Shown here in pieces: positions 26,921 through 35,717 of a DNA stretch of 64,000 bases. Position numbers and translations under genes: made by a program. Each line of letters starts with the position of its first letter. Within the stretch, counting starts at the first letter, position 1. This DNA is from a virus: positions 124,001-188,000 of IMG/VR virus record IMGVR_UViG_3300036944_001324; one strand, given 5' to 3'. Below the pieces are notes generated by a model, which saw only the letters and a program-made list of their open reading frames with translations, was not told the DNA's origin and did not search any database.

Positions 26921-27217
26921 ATGTCCAAAATGAAACGTCTTAAAGGTAGCGGCGTTGTTGGTTTCTTGGTGTTCGTGGTTGCGTGGTTCTTCGCACTTGC
27001 GTTCCTCACTACGTTCTTTATCCATCCGGCGCATGCTGCACCCGGTGCCGAGAAGTACTACACCAAACCACAACCCAACCAACAGCCCCACGTACTGTAC
27101 CAAACTAAGGATGGTTACATCCAAAGTTTCACGATCCACAAGGACCGTGTTACATGTTTGCGCCGTACCAACGAGCTCAAACTCAAGCCGGGAACGTGGC
27201 AGTGCCTCCCTAGTTAA
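26921..27217 (+). CDS. Small exported or membrane-anchored protein (98 aa)
   Basis: Strong AAGGAGTATCCTC before the ATG. A basic N-terminus is followed by a hydrophobic helix (VVGFLVFVVAWFFALAFLTTF) and a likely signal-peptidase site (HPAHA-AP). The exported part is about 58 residues, basic, with two Cys that could form a disulfide (VTCLRRTNELKLKPGTWQC). Probably periplasmic or inner-membrane; role unknown. Confidence 0.72.
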   Translation: MSKMKRLKGSGVVGFLVFVVAWFFALAFLTTFFIHPAHAAPGAEKYYTKPQPNQQPHVLYQTKDGYIQSFTIHKDRVTCLRRTNELKLKPGTWQCLPS

Positions 27218-27233
27218 ACAAGGACAAAAGAAA

Positions 27234-27836
27234 ATGAGCGACAACATCATCCCATTCAGAGTCAGAACAGCAAAACCCGTCGAGCCTGACATCGGTCGCG
27301 GACTGGCCAAGCCTGAAGGCTTCGTCGCCGTGGATCAGGACCCCACGTTCAATCACCGGTTGGAAAACTCCACTACTGTGAACATTGTCAAGCTCGACGA
27401 ATGCAAGACCCTCGAAGACGTGCGTTCGTTGGTGTCTGCTGTTGCCAGTGCGTGGCGGGACAATACCTCGAAATCTCCGGAGTACCTCGACTTACTGACC
27501 ATTGAGGCATCGGTCGAGTTCCCTGGTGAAGACGACAAACCGACGGTAGCGCTGTTCAACTTCGACCATCGTGTGAGGCTCGCCATCTGTGCTGCTTTGG
27601 AAGACAAGGTAGATAGCCACATGCGTGACGAATTGTTGTCAGCCTTGTCAACTTTCTCGATGACGATCCGTATGTGGATGTTCGCAAATGTGGCGAGTTC
27701 TTCCCATCAGTTGGCGTACGGCGGCAAAGTTGGAATTCAGCTGGATTTTGGCTACTACGGTGCGGGGATTACCCTCCTCATTGACGGCGTCATCCAGACC
27801 AACACTTTCTTTGCCAAGAAGATTGTTCCTGTGTAA
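27234..27836 (+). CDS. Unknown 200-aa protein
   Basis: ATG with AGGACAAAAG upstream, 17 bases after the previous stop. A mostly helical middle (DVRSLVSAVASAWRDN, RDELLSALSTFSMTIRMWMF) and a beta-rich C-terminus (KVGIQLDFGYYGAGITLLIDGV). No recognised family. Confidence 0.75.
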   Translation: MSDNIIPFRVRTAKPVEPDIGRGLAKPEGFVAVDQDPTFNHRLENSTTVNIVKLDECKTLEDVRSLVSAVASAWRDNTSKSPEYLDLLTIEASVEFPGEDDKPTVALFNFDHRVRLAICAALEDKVDSHMRDELLSALSTFSMTIRMWMFANVASSSHQLAYGGKVGIQLDFGYYGAGITLLIDGVIQTNTFFAKKIVPV

Positions 27837-27861
27837 TTGACAAACTTTTTAGGATTACAAA

Positions 27862-28902
27862 ATGGCAGCAAGGGATACTTCTTTTAATAGCGACCGCCAA
27901 GTCGTAGGCGGTAACTTGGCAGTCACTGTCGAGATGACTTCGCAGGAATACGATGCTGCGGTGAAGTCATTGATCCCGCACATCCTGGCGTATTTCGTTG
28001 ATGACTGCACGTTCTTCGTTGGTACCCCTTTTGGCCCCGACGTGGTTGCTACGGTAAATGTAGCACGTCTGGACAAAAACAAAAAGCTGCGCGGTCCCAC
28101 CATCAAAATCCGTACGCACGGTAGTCATGAGATCGAATGGGACGATGATCGCGAATACAACAAGTGGCGGTATTTTTCATACCGAACCATTTTCGAACGT
28201 TTGAGTGAAAACGGCACCAAGAAACCTCTTAGCGACAGCAACAAGGTCATCGCAGGTTTGATCGAGAAAATCAAAAATCCTGGTAAAACCAAAGACATCG
28301 GAAAGACCGTTAAGCTTGGTAATGCAATCGTTGATACGGGTGGAGTGGTGTTGACGCGACTGGGGGGTGGGATAATTATTAGGCCTTACAATACTCCCAA
28401 GATAGGGGATTCAAGCACAATACTTCAAGCGACCGAAGCCGATCGTATCCCGACACCGCCACTCATTGACCCACCAGCTAGTCAGCAGATGCCATCTATG
28501 CTGACTGAAATTGATGAGGTGTGCGCTTTTGTTGACGGGTATGAAAATACTGACGGGATTTCACCAACGGGGTTTGTCGACGGCAGTTGGCCGGGTTACG
28601 TCGTCTTTTCTACTCAGACACCAGAACTCGAAAATCGCTGGATCAATCTGGATACCGATTCTGAAGACGTCAATCTCGTTGAGATTACTACGTTCCTCAA
28701 CGACGTCATCAGGGACTGGCCGTTCTTGCCCGAAGGAGAGACCGACCTGCAGTGGACTTTTGCTTTCTGGGATAGAGACGGTGAAGATCGCGAGTTGATT
28801 GGTGTAGCGGAATCTTCCAACAAGAAGATCCAGTTCTACTGGTCTGCCCATGAAGATTGCATTTACGTCAAACCTTCTAACACGGGTCGCGTGAGCTTGT
28901 AA
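27862..28902 (+). CDS. Unknown 346-aa protein
   Basis: ATG after TTAGGATTAC. Two alpha/beta halves joined by a Pro-rich linker (about 200-215). The central TVKLGNAIVDTGGVVLTRLGGGIII is glycine-rich and hydrophobic. The C-terminal half has strands rich in Trp and Asp (LQWTFAFWDRDGEDREL). No known motif. Last gene of the 25299-28902 run, ending at a strong terminator. Confidence 0.72.
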   Translation: MAARDTSFNSDRQVVGGNLAVTVEMTSQEYDAAVKSLIPHILAYFVDDCTFFVGTPFGPDVVATVNVARLDKNKKLRGPTIKIRTHGSHEIEWDDDREYNKWRYFSYRTIFERLSENGTKKPLSDSNKVIAGLIEKIKNPGKTKDIGKTVKLGNAIVDTGGVVLTRLGGGIIIRPYNTPKIGDSSTILQATEADRIPTPPLIDPPASQQMPSMLTEIDEVCAFVDGYENTDGISPTGFVDGSWPGYVVFSTQTPELENRWINLDTDSEDVNLVEITTFLNDVIRDWPFLPEGETDLQWTFAFWDRDGEDRELIGVAESSNKKIQFYWSAHEDCIYVKPSNTGRVSL

Positions 28903-28912
28903 GTGCTTCTAA

Positions 28913-28957
28913 CAGCATAAAAAGAGAGCTTCCGCGAGGAAGCTCTCTTATGCCGTC
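28913..28957 (+). terminator. Terminator hairpin
   Basis: CAGCATAAAAAGAGAGCTTCC pairs with GGAAGCTCTCTTATGCCG (loop GCGA). Promoter-like copy 2 follows after about 30 bases. Confidence 0.85.
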
Positions 28958-28983
28958 TGTTTTTCTTTTTCTAGTCTAACAAA

Positions 28984-29014
28984 TTTCGAACATATATCAT
29001 CGTTGTGTATTACG
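28984..29014 (+). promoter_or_regulatory. Dispersed promoter-like element, copy 2
   Basis: TTTCGAACATATATCATC then GTTGTGTATTACG. Directly after a terminator and 44 bases before the 29058 gene, an ideal promoter position. A local palindrome GTATTACGTAATAC overlaps its 3' end. Confidence 0.55.
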
Positions 29015-29057
29015 TAATACACACTCTTTTTCATCAACGTTTTTAAAGGAAGTTGTC

Positions 29058-29885
29058 ATGTCGCTTATCCATACCCCCATCACTGCTTTCAAACCAGTGA
29101 CCGACGCACCTTTCGTTCCTGAAGCGCCGTTCAAGCTCGGCAAACAAGAGCACCCCAACTACACGTTGCTTTACAAAGACAAAGGCGAACCTACTGACGC
29201 GGATGATCCTTTTGCGATCGTCTTTTCGGTTGAAAGAGTAATACCTCGACCAGGTTACTACATGGCACCGCCTCCATTCGTCAGTAACAAAGAATCAGAG
29301 TGTTTGAAACATGGCAAAATCGGCATGATCAAACACCACACGTTGCCTCCGTTGTTTTACGTTACTGATTTTGAAAGTATCGAGGAAGCCATCGAACAGG
29401 TGGAATACTTCTTTTCTCTCAGTGAAACACAGCAGCTATTGCAGCTCAAGTACGAGAGATTTAACCGTTTCCTTGAACAAGATGTTCATCATGCACTGGT
29501 GAGTTACAAAGGCGCAATCGAAAACCTGGACTCTCGTACGAGTGAACTGCATGACCTTACCCGGCAGATTATCGAGCCTGCTAACACCTTGTTGAAAACT
29601 CTGGCGTTATATATCTCACCTTTTTCGCTTACTTGTTCGGCTTTTCAAAATACGAACTCGCACGGCAGTATCATCCTGTACGAACACGTGATGAGCCTTC
29701 AAATCGCTATACGTAATTTGATTCAGCAACTCGATCATCCTCTGCACTCTAATTCCGTCGCCATAGCGTACGGTGGTTTGCGACACGCTATTACGTGCTT
29801 GGAAGAGGTAGTGCAACGTCCTGCAAGGGAACCATCCTGGAATCAGAATGGTTCCCTTGCATCTCCATCTAAACAGCAGTGGTAA
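29058..29885 (+). CDS. Unknown 275-aa protein
   Basis: ATG with AAAGGAAG upstream. The N-terminal 110 residues are Pro-rich. The rest is helical and coiled-coil-like (IEEAIEQVEYFFSLSETQQL, SRTSELHDLTRQI). Near the 3' end, GGGAACCAT / ATGGTTCCC (29827-29855) forms a hairpin inside the coding sequence. First gene of the unit leading to the nucleotidyltransferases and PhuZ. Confidence 0.72.
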   Translation: MSLIHTPITAFKPVTDAPFVPEAPFKLGKQEHPNYTLLYKDKGEPTDADDPFAIVFSVERVIPRPGYYMAPPPFVSNKESECLKHGKIGMIKHHTLPPLFYVTDFESIEEAIEQVEYFFSLSETQQLLQLKYERFNRFLEQDVHHALVSYKGAIENLDSRTSELHDLTRQIIEPANTLLKTLALYISPFSLTCSAFQNTNSHGSIILYEHVMSLQIAIRNLIQQLDHPLHSNSVAIAYGGLRHAITCLEEVVQRPAREPSWNQNGSLASPSKQQW

Positions 29886-29910
29886 CAAATAAATATCACA
29901 CCATCGAGAT

Positions 29911-30609
29911 ATGAATCTGAGACAAAATATCTTTATCAACCGAGTCATTGGCCAGTGCCTTGATTTGGTTGGCTCCAATGACCATTGCGCGGTACTCTGG
30001 GGTAGTCGCGCTTTTGGTTACGCTACCGACAAGAGTGACTTTGACATCAACGTCATTCATGCGGGAAACAAAACGATGCGAATCGTTGTTACGTCGGAAG
30101 GTCAGAAATACGACTTGACCTTTGTTCCGCGCCGAAGCCTCTTTCGGGTGTATGCTGATTCCCCGGATCTGCTGCAACTGGTTCCTCTGGGCAAAATAAT
30201 CAGCACCTCCAACGGGCTGTCGCACAAAGCACTGGAGCAACGCATCCGCTCACCAGAGTGGAGACGCGAACTCCTGAAGCCTGTGAACCTCAACGCAGCG
30301 GCAGCTGTCGAGCCTCTGCAGGGTCAAACGCCTTCCGGGGTTCTTGGCACTTACCTGCGTCAAGTCTACGCTTACATGTTGCGTGAGCACATGCTCGGAC
30401 GTGACACGCTGCCTCTTACTGGCGTTAACATCCGTGTGCTGGCTGAGCACGTGGGTGGTCCCGTGCTAGTACATGACATCGAAAACGTCATCGCTTTCCG
30501 CGGTGACAACACGCTTTCTGGTGAACGTGCTACGGCTATTCTCGCGCTTTTAACGCGTTTGGTAAACCGGAACATTCAACCAGAACCTTTGCAAACACCA
30601 CAACCATGA
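29911..30609 (+). CDS. Nucleotidyltransferase-fold protein (Pol beta / MNT type)
   Basis: The N-terminal domain has the diagnostic LWGSRAFGYATDKSDFD: Gly31-Ser32 and the metal pair Asp43, Asp45. The third acidic residue is Asp68 in KYDLTFV. The C-terminal 130 residues are helical (LRQVYAYMLREHMLG). Such enzymes transfer a nucleotide to RNA, protein or a small molecule; the substrate cannot be told. It overlaps its degraded paralog as ATGA, and PhuZ follows. Possible roles are RNA end modification, host-protein nucleotidylation or anti-defence. Confidence 0.75.
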   Translation: MNLRQNIFINRVIGQCLDLVGSNDHCAVLWGSRAFGYATDKSDFDINVIHAGNKTMRIVVTSEGQKYDLTFVPRRSLFRVYADSPDLLQLVPLGKIISTSNGLSHKALEQRIRSPEWRRELLKPVNLNAAAAVEPLQGQTPSGVLGTYLRQVYAYMLREHMLGRDTLPLTGVNIRVLAEHVGGPVLVHDIENVIAFRGDNTLSGERATAILALLTRLVNRNIQPEPLQTPQP

Positions 30610-31283
30610 AACTCAAGGCATATAACATGGAACCCATCGTTCACGCGCAGCTGCTGCGTTGCATTCCTCACCTTAAGACACTCGTCAAGTCTGCCGAGAT
30701 GAAGGTCTACTACATCGGTGGCAACGCTTTCGGTTACCCGCAAACGCATCACCGCCACGAGATCGTGGTTGTTCACGGCAAGACCCTCTGGGACCGCACC
30801 GAGATGAAATACCCGGATCATCCAGACATCGCTTTTGACGTCAAGATCGTTCCACGGTCGCACGTCATCGGGATGTTCTCATCTGGCCTGGGCAAGCTGA
30901 TCCCCATGGGTGAGCTGGTCTACGACAGCGGCGGTAAGCGTCTGGCTTTCATTGATGAGTTTCTGGCGTCTGAAGATTACGCCGAAGTGCTCAAACGCAA
31001 GCTGGTGCTGAACGCGACCGAGTTTGTTCGCACACAGAACACAGGTCTGTACTACATGCACATGTATGCTGATCTCGTTGCTTACCGCACGAAGCTCGCC
31101 GGTATTCGCGGTGTTGGCGAATGCATCGATTTGCGTGCTCTTGCGGAGGAGTACTCCGCCAACATGCTTGGTGATTTGGTGAACATCATCGACCGGCACA
31201 CATCTCTGTCGTTTGAAGAGTTCTACAACGAAGCTATCGCCTCCCTGAAGGACGCTAGCATTGAAGTGATCCATCCCGAGTAA
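30606..31283 (+). CDS. Degenerate nucleotidyltransferase paralog (probable pseudoenzyme)
   Basis: Aligns along its length with the previous protein: YYIGGNAFGYPQTHHRHE replaces LWGSRAFGYATDKSDFD, FDVKIVPRS replaces YDLTFVPRR, and LYYMHMYADLVAY matches the later helix. The catalytic Asp pair is replaced by Arg50 and Glu52 and Ser by Asn40, while Asp78 remains. It is therefore probably inactive and a regulatory or structural partner. It starts within the ATGA overlap and has more GC-biased codons than its active sibling. Confidence 0.72.
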   Translation: MKLKAYNMEPIVHAQLLRCIPHLKTLVKSAEMKVYYIGGNAFGYPQTHHRHEIVVVHGKTLWDRTEMKYPDHPDIAFDVKIVPRSHVIGMFSSGLGKLIPMGELVYDSGGKRLAFIDEFLASEDYAEVLKRKLVLNATEFVRTQNTGLYYMHMYADLVAYRTKLAGIRGVGECIDLRALAEEYSANMLGDLVNIIDRHTSLSFEEFYNEAIASLKDASIEVIHPE

Positions 31284-31336
31284 TCCCTCTTATCAATTTC
31301 TGCAATCCCTTTTCCCTTTAGAAAGACTTTGAAATC

Positions 31337-32344
31337 ATGAATGCTTCCGTTTCTACTTCCTCTGCCAAGGGCCGCGTTGTTTGCTACATGGCCGGCGGTA
31401 CCGCCGTCAACATCTCCAAGGTGTTGGCTGAACAGTTCAAGAAACTCGATCTGGCGCCTGCTGCGCAAATCGATGTGGTGCTGATCGACACGTCGGATTC
31501 CAACCTCGTCAACGGCGCGTCTGACAAGATCTACCTGCTCAAGGGCCTGGATGGCTCCGGCAAGCTGCGTGCAGAAAATCACCCTGCAATCAGCCGTGCT
31601 ATTTTGGGCATTCTCGATGCACACCAGCCTGGTGATCTCAACATTGTCGTTAGCTCCCTGGGCGGCGGTAGTGGCTCGGTGATCGCTCCGGCGCTCGCAG
31701 GCGCTTTGCTTGCTCAAGACAAGCTGGTGATCGGCATGGGTGTGACGAACACCGACTCCGCGATCGAAGTGACCAACTCGGTCAAGACGATCAAGAGCTA
31801 CGAATCGATCGCCAAGAAGATCGGCAAGCCTATCGTTCTCTCGCTGTTCAAGAACAGCGCAGCTGACTCGTTCCAGAAGATCAACGAAGCCATCGTCTCG
31901 AACATCATCATGCTGTCGGTGCTGGCGTCTCGCAAGAACATCGGCCTGGACTCTGCAGACCTGCGCAACTGGCTGTACTACAACCGCGTGAGCAAGGCCC
32001 CGATCAAAGCGATGACGCTGGACATCACGCATTCCGAGTCGGTGGAACTGCCAGAAGGTGCACACCCCATCACCACCGCCACGCTGGCCCGCGAAGGTGC
32101 ATCCACCCGCCTGAACTGGACACCTGACTACCAGTGCGTCGGCTACGTGTCTACCGACGGCGAGAAGAAAGGCAACTTCGACAAGCCGCTGCACTTCACG
32201 GTCTGTGACGGTGAACTCGACCAGATCTTCAAGGAACTCGATGAACTGGAAAAGAAGCTGACAGCCAAAGCTGCAGCTCACCAGTACACGCCTGGCACCT
32301 TGAGCGGCAATGAAGACGTCCAAGACGACGGTACGGTGTTGTAA
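31337..32344 (+). CDS. phuZ: PhuZ, phage tubulin/FtsZ-family GTPase
   Basis: 335 aa, close to phiKZ gp39. The tubulin signature SSLGGGSGSVIAP (GGGSGS at 109-114) binds GTP phosphates; the VVLIDTSDSNL strand and the T5-like region GVTNTDSAIEV fit the fold. The C-terminus is an acidic tail (SGNEDVQDDGTVL) as in PhuZ, where the tail drives filament assembly. PhuZ filaments centre the phage nucleus and carry capsids. Codon use is biased, implying high expression. Two hairpins follow the gene. Confidence 0.93.
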   Translation: MNASVSTSSAKGRVVCYMAGGTAVNISKVLAEQFKKLDLAPAAQIDVVLIDTSDSNLVNGASDKIYLLKGLDGSGKLRAENHPAISRAILGILDAHQPGDLNIVVSSLGGGSGSVIAPALAGALLAQDKLVIGMGVTNTDSAIEVTNSVKTIKSYESIAKKIGKPIVLSLFKNSAADSFQKINEAIVSNIIMLSVLASRKNIGLDSADLRNWLYYNRVSKAPIKAMTLDITHSESVELPEGAHPITTATLAREGASTRLNWTPDYQCVGYVSTDGEKKGNFDKPLHFTVCDGELDQIFKELDELEKKLTAKAAAHQYTPGTLSGNEDVQDDGTVL

Positions 32345-32351
32345 TGGCGTC

Positions 32352-32375
32352 GTAAAGGGCCTTAAAAGCCCTTTA
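32352..32375 (+). terminator. Hairpin after phuZ
   Basis: GTAAAGGGC / GCCCTTTAC perfect 9-bp stem with a CTTAAAA loop, eight bases after the stop. Confidence 0.6.
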
Positions 32376-32407
32376 CAGCGTTGTTGTCGATAAAGACATA
32401 CATAGAG

Positions 32408-32466
32408 ATCAAGAGGAAAGAGAACGCGTTAAAAGGCGTTTTCTCCTCTTGGGCTTTATGCTGTCT
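32408..32466 (+). terminator. Second hairpin after phuZ, family tail
   Basis: AAGAGGAAAGAGAACGC pairs imperfectly with GGCGTTTTCTCCTCTT, followed by GGGCTTTATGCTGTC. Confidence 0.6.
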
Positions 32467-32568
32467 TGGTAGTTGGATAAGTCCGGTTGTGGTGGTTTTT
32501 ATTAGACACAGAGAATGGTTTGAGGGAAAGGGAGCAGTTATGCTTTCTGACCTTTTAAGGAGAACGTC

Positions 32569-33093
32569 ATGATTGAAGGACTAGGCACGTATGGATCGAT
32601 CAGACCGATCCCTGCGTCCAAGAAACACTTGGTTATCCACCTGCTTGATCAGCTGGTAGTGCACCGTGATTATCTGCGGAGCATGCAGGATTGTTACTTT
32701 GACTCTGTTGGTGAATACAACTACGCACTGTGTTACGGCATTGCGACAGTTCTGTCACGCAACTATCACATTAACGCGTTTGCGGCGGGTGGTTTCGGTA
32801 AGCCTAACGTGGAGTTTACGACTGAGTTGTATTCGATGTACGAGCGCATCTGCTCCGAACATCAACTCAATCGTTCCATTATGGATGCGACAGGTACGCT
32901 GGACCTCGAGGTCCAGTTGAGCATCCGTGGGTTTCATTTGTACGCTGAGATCGTGACGTTCCCCTTTCATCCCATGCCTGCGGCACAAGTAGATCCTAGC
33001 GCACTCGCATTCGCTAAGGAATTCCTAGCTGCCGCTTCTCAATCCACCATCCAGAGACTTATCACTAACCATGCAACTCGTCACCCGCGATAA
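32569..33093 (+). CDS. Unknown 174-aa protein
   Basis: ATG with TTTTAAGGAGAACGTC, a strong ribosome site. Alpha/beta, with TGTLDLEVQLSIRGFHLYAEIVTF as the core strands. Overlaps the next gene by 23 bases. No recognised family. Confidence 0.75.
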   Translation: MIEGLGTYGSIRPIPASKKHLVIHLLDQLVVHRDYLRSMQDCYFDSVGEYNYALCYGIATVLSRNYHINAFAAGGFGKPNVEFTTELYSMYERICSEHQLNRSIMDATGTLDLEVQLSIRGFHLYAEIVTFPFHPMPAAQVDPSALAFAKEFLAAASQSTIQRLITNHATRHPR

Positions 33094-33856
33094 CTTAATC
33101 GATGTCTGTTCACTGCAAACCACGCCCGAGACGGACATCAAGGAGCTCATGAAGCCAGTGAGCGTCCTGCGCTTGCGGGTGGATGAGTCCTACCAGGCAG
33201 GTATCGAGCGATTGAGCGTCGCCATGATCGAACCTTCCCTGAAAATGACCAATTCTGAACGTAATTGGACAATTTATCAGAAAGACAAGCATGCTATTGC
33301 GGAGACCGCCGGCGAACAGCTGTACGTCACTCCGTGGACTTTGGACAGCATGGGTAGCTTCGAATACCTCAAAAGTGAGCTCTTGAAGGGTAAGGTACTC
33401 ACCGTCGTCCAGCAAGATGGTTTCAGAATCATCGCCAGGGCAAGCGACATTGACGATCTGGTAGTCGTCAAAGACACTGAAGATCTTTGGAACCGGGCTT
33501 GTGCCGGTTACATGGACAACCTCGTTCTCACGATGGTTAACTGGAGTTATAAGGCACGACGCCAGTCGCGCCTGACACCCCTACTCGTTGACGAGCTTCT
33601 GAATGTAGGTATTGATTCGACTTCTGGCGAAACAGTACAAGTCCATTCTGAGGAATACTTCAACGACACAATGCGTGAACTCATCGCACCTATCGCGAGT
33701 GAAGTTACTGACTTTGTACGTCAAGATCCATGGGCGTACTACAGTGTTCAACATGACCGTCTTGGCATCAACGTGACCCGTCACCGTGATGTCAGAGCGC
33801 TCATCTGGAACAAAGCCATCATGGACCAGTTAGAACAAGAAGAGCTCAACCAGTAA
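33071..33856 (+). CDS. Unknown 261-aa protein
   Basis: Starts inside the previous gene. The N-terminal half is alpha/beta (SVLRLRVDESYQAGIERLSV), the C-terminal half helical (RELIAPIASEVTDFVRQDPW), ending in an acidic helix (MDQLEQEELNQ). No recognised family. A terminator-like hairpin follows. Confidence 0.75.
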   Translation: MQLVTRDNLIDVCSLQTTPETDIKELMKPVSVLRLRVDESYQAGIERLSVAMIEPSLKMTNSERNWTIYQKDKHAIAETAGEQLYVTPWTLDSMGSFEYLKSELLKGKVLTVVQQDGFRIIARASDIDDLVVVKDTEDLWNRACAGYMDNLVLTMVNWSYKARRQSRLTPLLVDELLNVGIDSTSGETVQVHSEEYFNDTMRELIAPIASEVTDFVRQDPWAYYSVQHDRLGINVTRHRDVRALIWNKAIMDQLEQEELNQ

Positions 33857-33878
33857 GAGCTACAAAACAAGTAATCGG

Positions 33879-33912
33879 CATAAAGGGCTGCGCTCACGCA
33901 GCCCACCTATAA
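33879..33912 (+). terminator. Terminator hairpin
   Basis: GGCATAAAGGGCTGCG / CGCAGCCC stem with a CTCA loop; the 3' arm lacks a full ATGCC. Confidence 0.6.
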
Positions 33913-33980
33913 CAATTTCAATTTACTAAAAAAGGGGAAGACAATGTTGTCTGTTTATACGTAGTTACAAGGAGTTGATC

Positions 33981-34457
33981 ATGATCGATCAAAAAATCAT
34001 TTCGGTAGATAATCGCGGCATCATCCGCGACTTGGTGATGCGCATTGCTGGTGAGAGTTACACCCGAGAGCTTGGCCCGATCGGTCAGTTCTTTGATGAT
34101 CACTACAAGGATGTGTTTTCCATCATCAACAATCACTACGTCGCGCAGCTGTCTCACGGCCGCAACGTCAACATGGCGAGCGTAGAACAGCAAGTTAACG
34201 CTCTGGTGACCACACACATGTGTCGGTATTTTCCCAGCATGACGCTCAACGACATGCGGTCAGCCACGCAGGTGTTTATGGAAGTACTCGCCAACGCATT
34301 CAACAGTCGCGTACCCTCGAACCTTGGTGTTTGGGATAAATGCGAACTTCTTGACTTGAACATGGATACGTATGTTGTCAACTGCACACGCCAAACCACA
34401 GAGCGACAGACAAGTGCTCCAGGATCAGGGGTTTTTATCCACCCGATCAACGCTTGA
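33981..34457 (+). CDS. Unknown 158-aa protein, start of an overlapping gene run
   Basis: Start 33981 with ACAAGGAG upstream. Helical protein (NRGIIRDLVMRIAGESYTREL, MRSATQVFMEVLANAFNSR). First of five consecutive small genes in which most neighbours overlap. No recognised family. Confidence 0.72.
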   Translation: MIDQKIISVDNRGIIRDLVMRIAGESYTRELGPIGQFFDDHYKDVFSIINNHYVAQLSHGRNVNMASVEQQVNALVTTHMCRYFPSMTLNDMRSATQVFMEVLANAFNSRVPSNLGVWDKCELLDLNMDTYVVNCTRQTTERQTSAPGSGVFIHPINA

Positions 34458-34851
34458 AAACGCGCTGACTTTCCCCACACAGGCCAAACCCAGTGGCGAG
34501 AAAGAACGGGTATTGCTCGTAGACGTTTGCGAGCTGTATATCCGGTTAAGAACAAGCGACGAGTTCAAACTTCTGCGAACATTCATACCAGAGGTGTTTT
34601 TGTTCGACACGTGTCACGACTATGATAATTTCTATCATCTGTTGGCGGACATGAAAAGCAACACCGAGCTAGCTGGGGATGATCTTGTTCTTGACGACAA
34701 GACCTACGACGAGCTAGAGTATCAGGGTTCGAAGTTTGTGGAGCTATACCTTAACAGTTTCATAATGCCAGAAGTCAACCGAGTAGCCGGTCAAGGGACA
34801 TACATGGTGCACGGGATGACTATCAGTCAACAGGTTGTGATCACTTATTGA
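34372..34851 (+). CDS. Unknown 159-aa protein
   Basis: First in-frame ATG is 34372, which overlaps the previous gene by 86 bases; no good ribosome site marks it, so a later start, giving a product from about KERVLLVDVCELYI, is possible. The core (VLLVDVCELYIRLRTSDEFKLL) and acidic middle have no recognised family. Confidence 0.62.
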   Translation: MLSTAHAKPQSDRQVLQDQGFLSTRSTLENALTFPTQAKPSGEKERVLLVDVCELYIRLRTSDEFKLLRTFIPEVFLFDTCHDYDNFYHLLADMKSNTELAGDDLVLDDKTYDELEYQGSKFVELYLNSFIMPEVNRVAGQGTYMVHGMTISQQVVITY

Positions 34852-34918
34852 CCAGATGGAAAGGACAAAAAAGATGGAACCCAGTAAGCGTCGCTGGTAA
34901 GCGTGAGGTCTCGTAATT

Positions 34919-34971
34919 CCGGTTGCGACCAATGCCTAATATCGGGTGTTGGAGCAACCGGGCCTTATGCC
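34919..34971 (+). terminator. Terminator hairpin with ATGCCG tail
   Basis: CCGGTTGC and GCAACCGG arms around a long loop, then GCCTTATGCCG. The gap 34852-35114 holds this hairpin and no gene. Confidence 0.55.
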
Positions 34972-35114
34972 GATTAAATGGATGGTAAGGATAGATTAGT
35001 CAGTGGTTGCTGGTTTATCCCTACCATCCGAACATCTTTGACTAGTTCTGCAATTTCTTTTGACTGGCACATCCATCCATTTGAGTGAACGTACGCAAAC
35101 GAAAGAAATGCTCA

Positions 35115-35717
35115 ATGCAACCACTACAACCAACACCCTTGAAAGATCTGACGGCCGACCCAAGGTTCAGACATGTCATCAATCTCCCGATGACCGGCCT
35201 GATATCCGTGGCTGAAGACCCAATTAAATCGAATGATCCGTGGACGGCGTGGGGACAAAAACAAATCTGGCCACCTACTGAAAGTGTCTACAAAAAGCCA
35301 CTGGATCATCTTCTCGTCATCCGTGAGTACAGGCTCATGGAGATCATCAAAGAGCTCAAGCACGTCCTCATGGACACAGCTGATAACTCGCGTTGTTACG
35401 CTGGGCAGTATCTCGACATCCCTGTTATCGATATGGTGGCGATGCTTGAGTACCTATGCAGTGACCTAGACAAAATGATAGCCGGCGAAATGTCGGTATC
35501 TGGATCAGTTACCCAATACGTTCTGACGGAAGTACTTGACCATGACGCTGAGTTCACTGTGCTGCTTCGCAGTGTTATGGACTTAGTTCAAGAACTTCTT
35601 CAGATTTTGTGTCGCTCTGTATTAGAACACCCGATTGACCATTATGCACCTCACAGATACGAATTACAAGAAGTACTACCCTCTGGAGGGGTTGTGCTCC
35701 GAAGGTTTGATCTCTAA
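35115..35717 (+). CDS. Unknown 200-aa protein
   Basis: ATG 35115 preferred; an in-frame GTG at 35085 is the alternative. The middle (HLLVIREYRLMEIIKELKHVL) and later helices (LLRSVMDLVQELLQIL) align in pattern with the next product, suggesting distant paralogy. No catalytic motif. Confidence 0.68.
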   Translation: MQPLQPTPLKDLTADPRFRHVINLPMTGLISVAEDPIKSNDPWTAWGQKQIWPPTESVYKKPLDHLLVIREYRLMEIIKELKHVLMDTADNSRCYAGQYLDIPVIDMVAMLEYLCSDLDKMIAGEMSVSGSVTQYVLTEVLDHDAEFTVLLRSVMDLVQELLQILCRSVLEHPIDHYAPHRYELQEVLPSGGVVLRRFDL

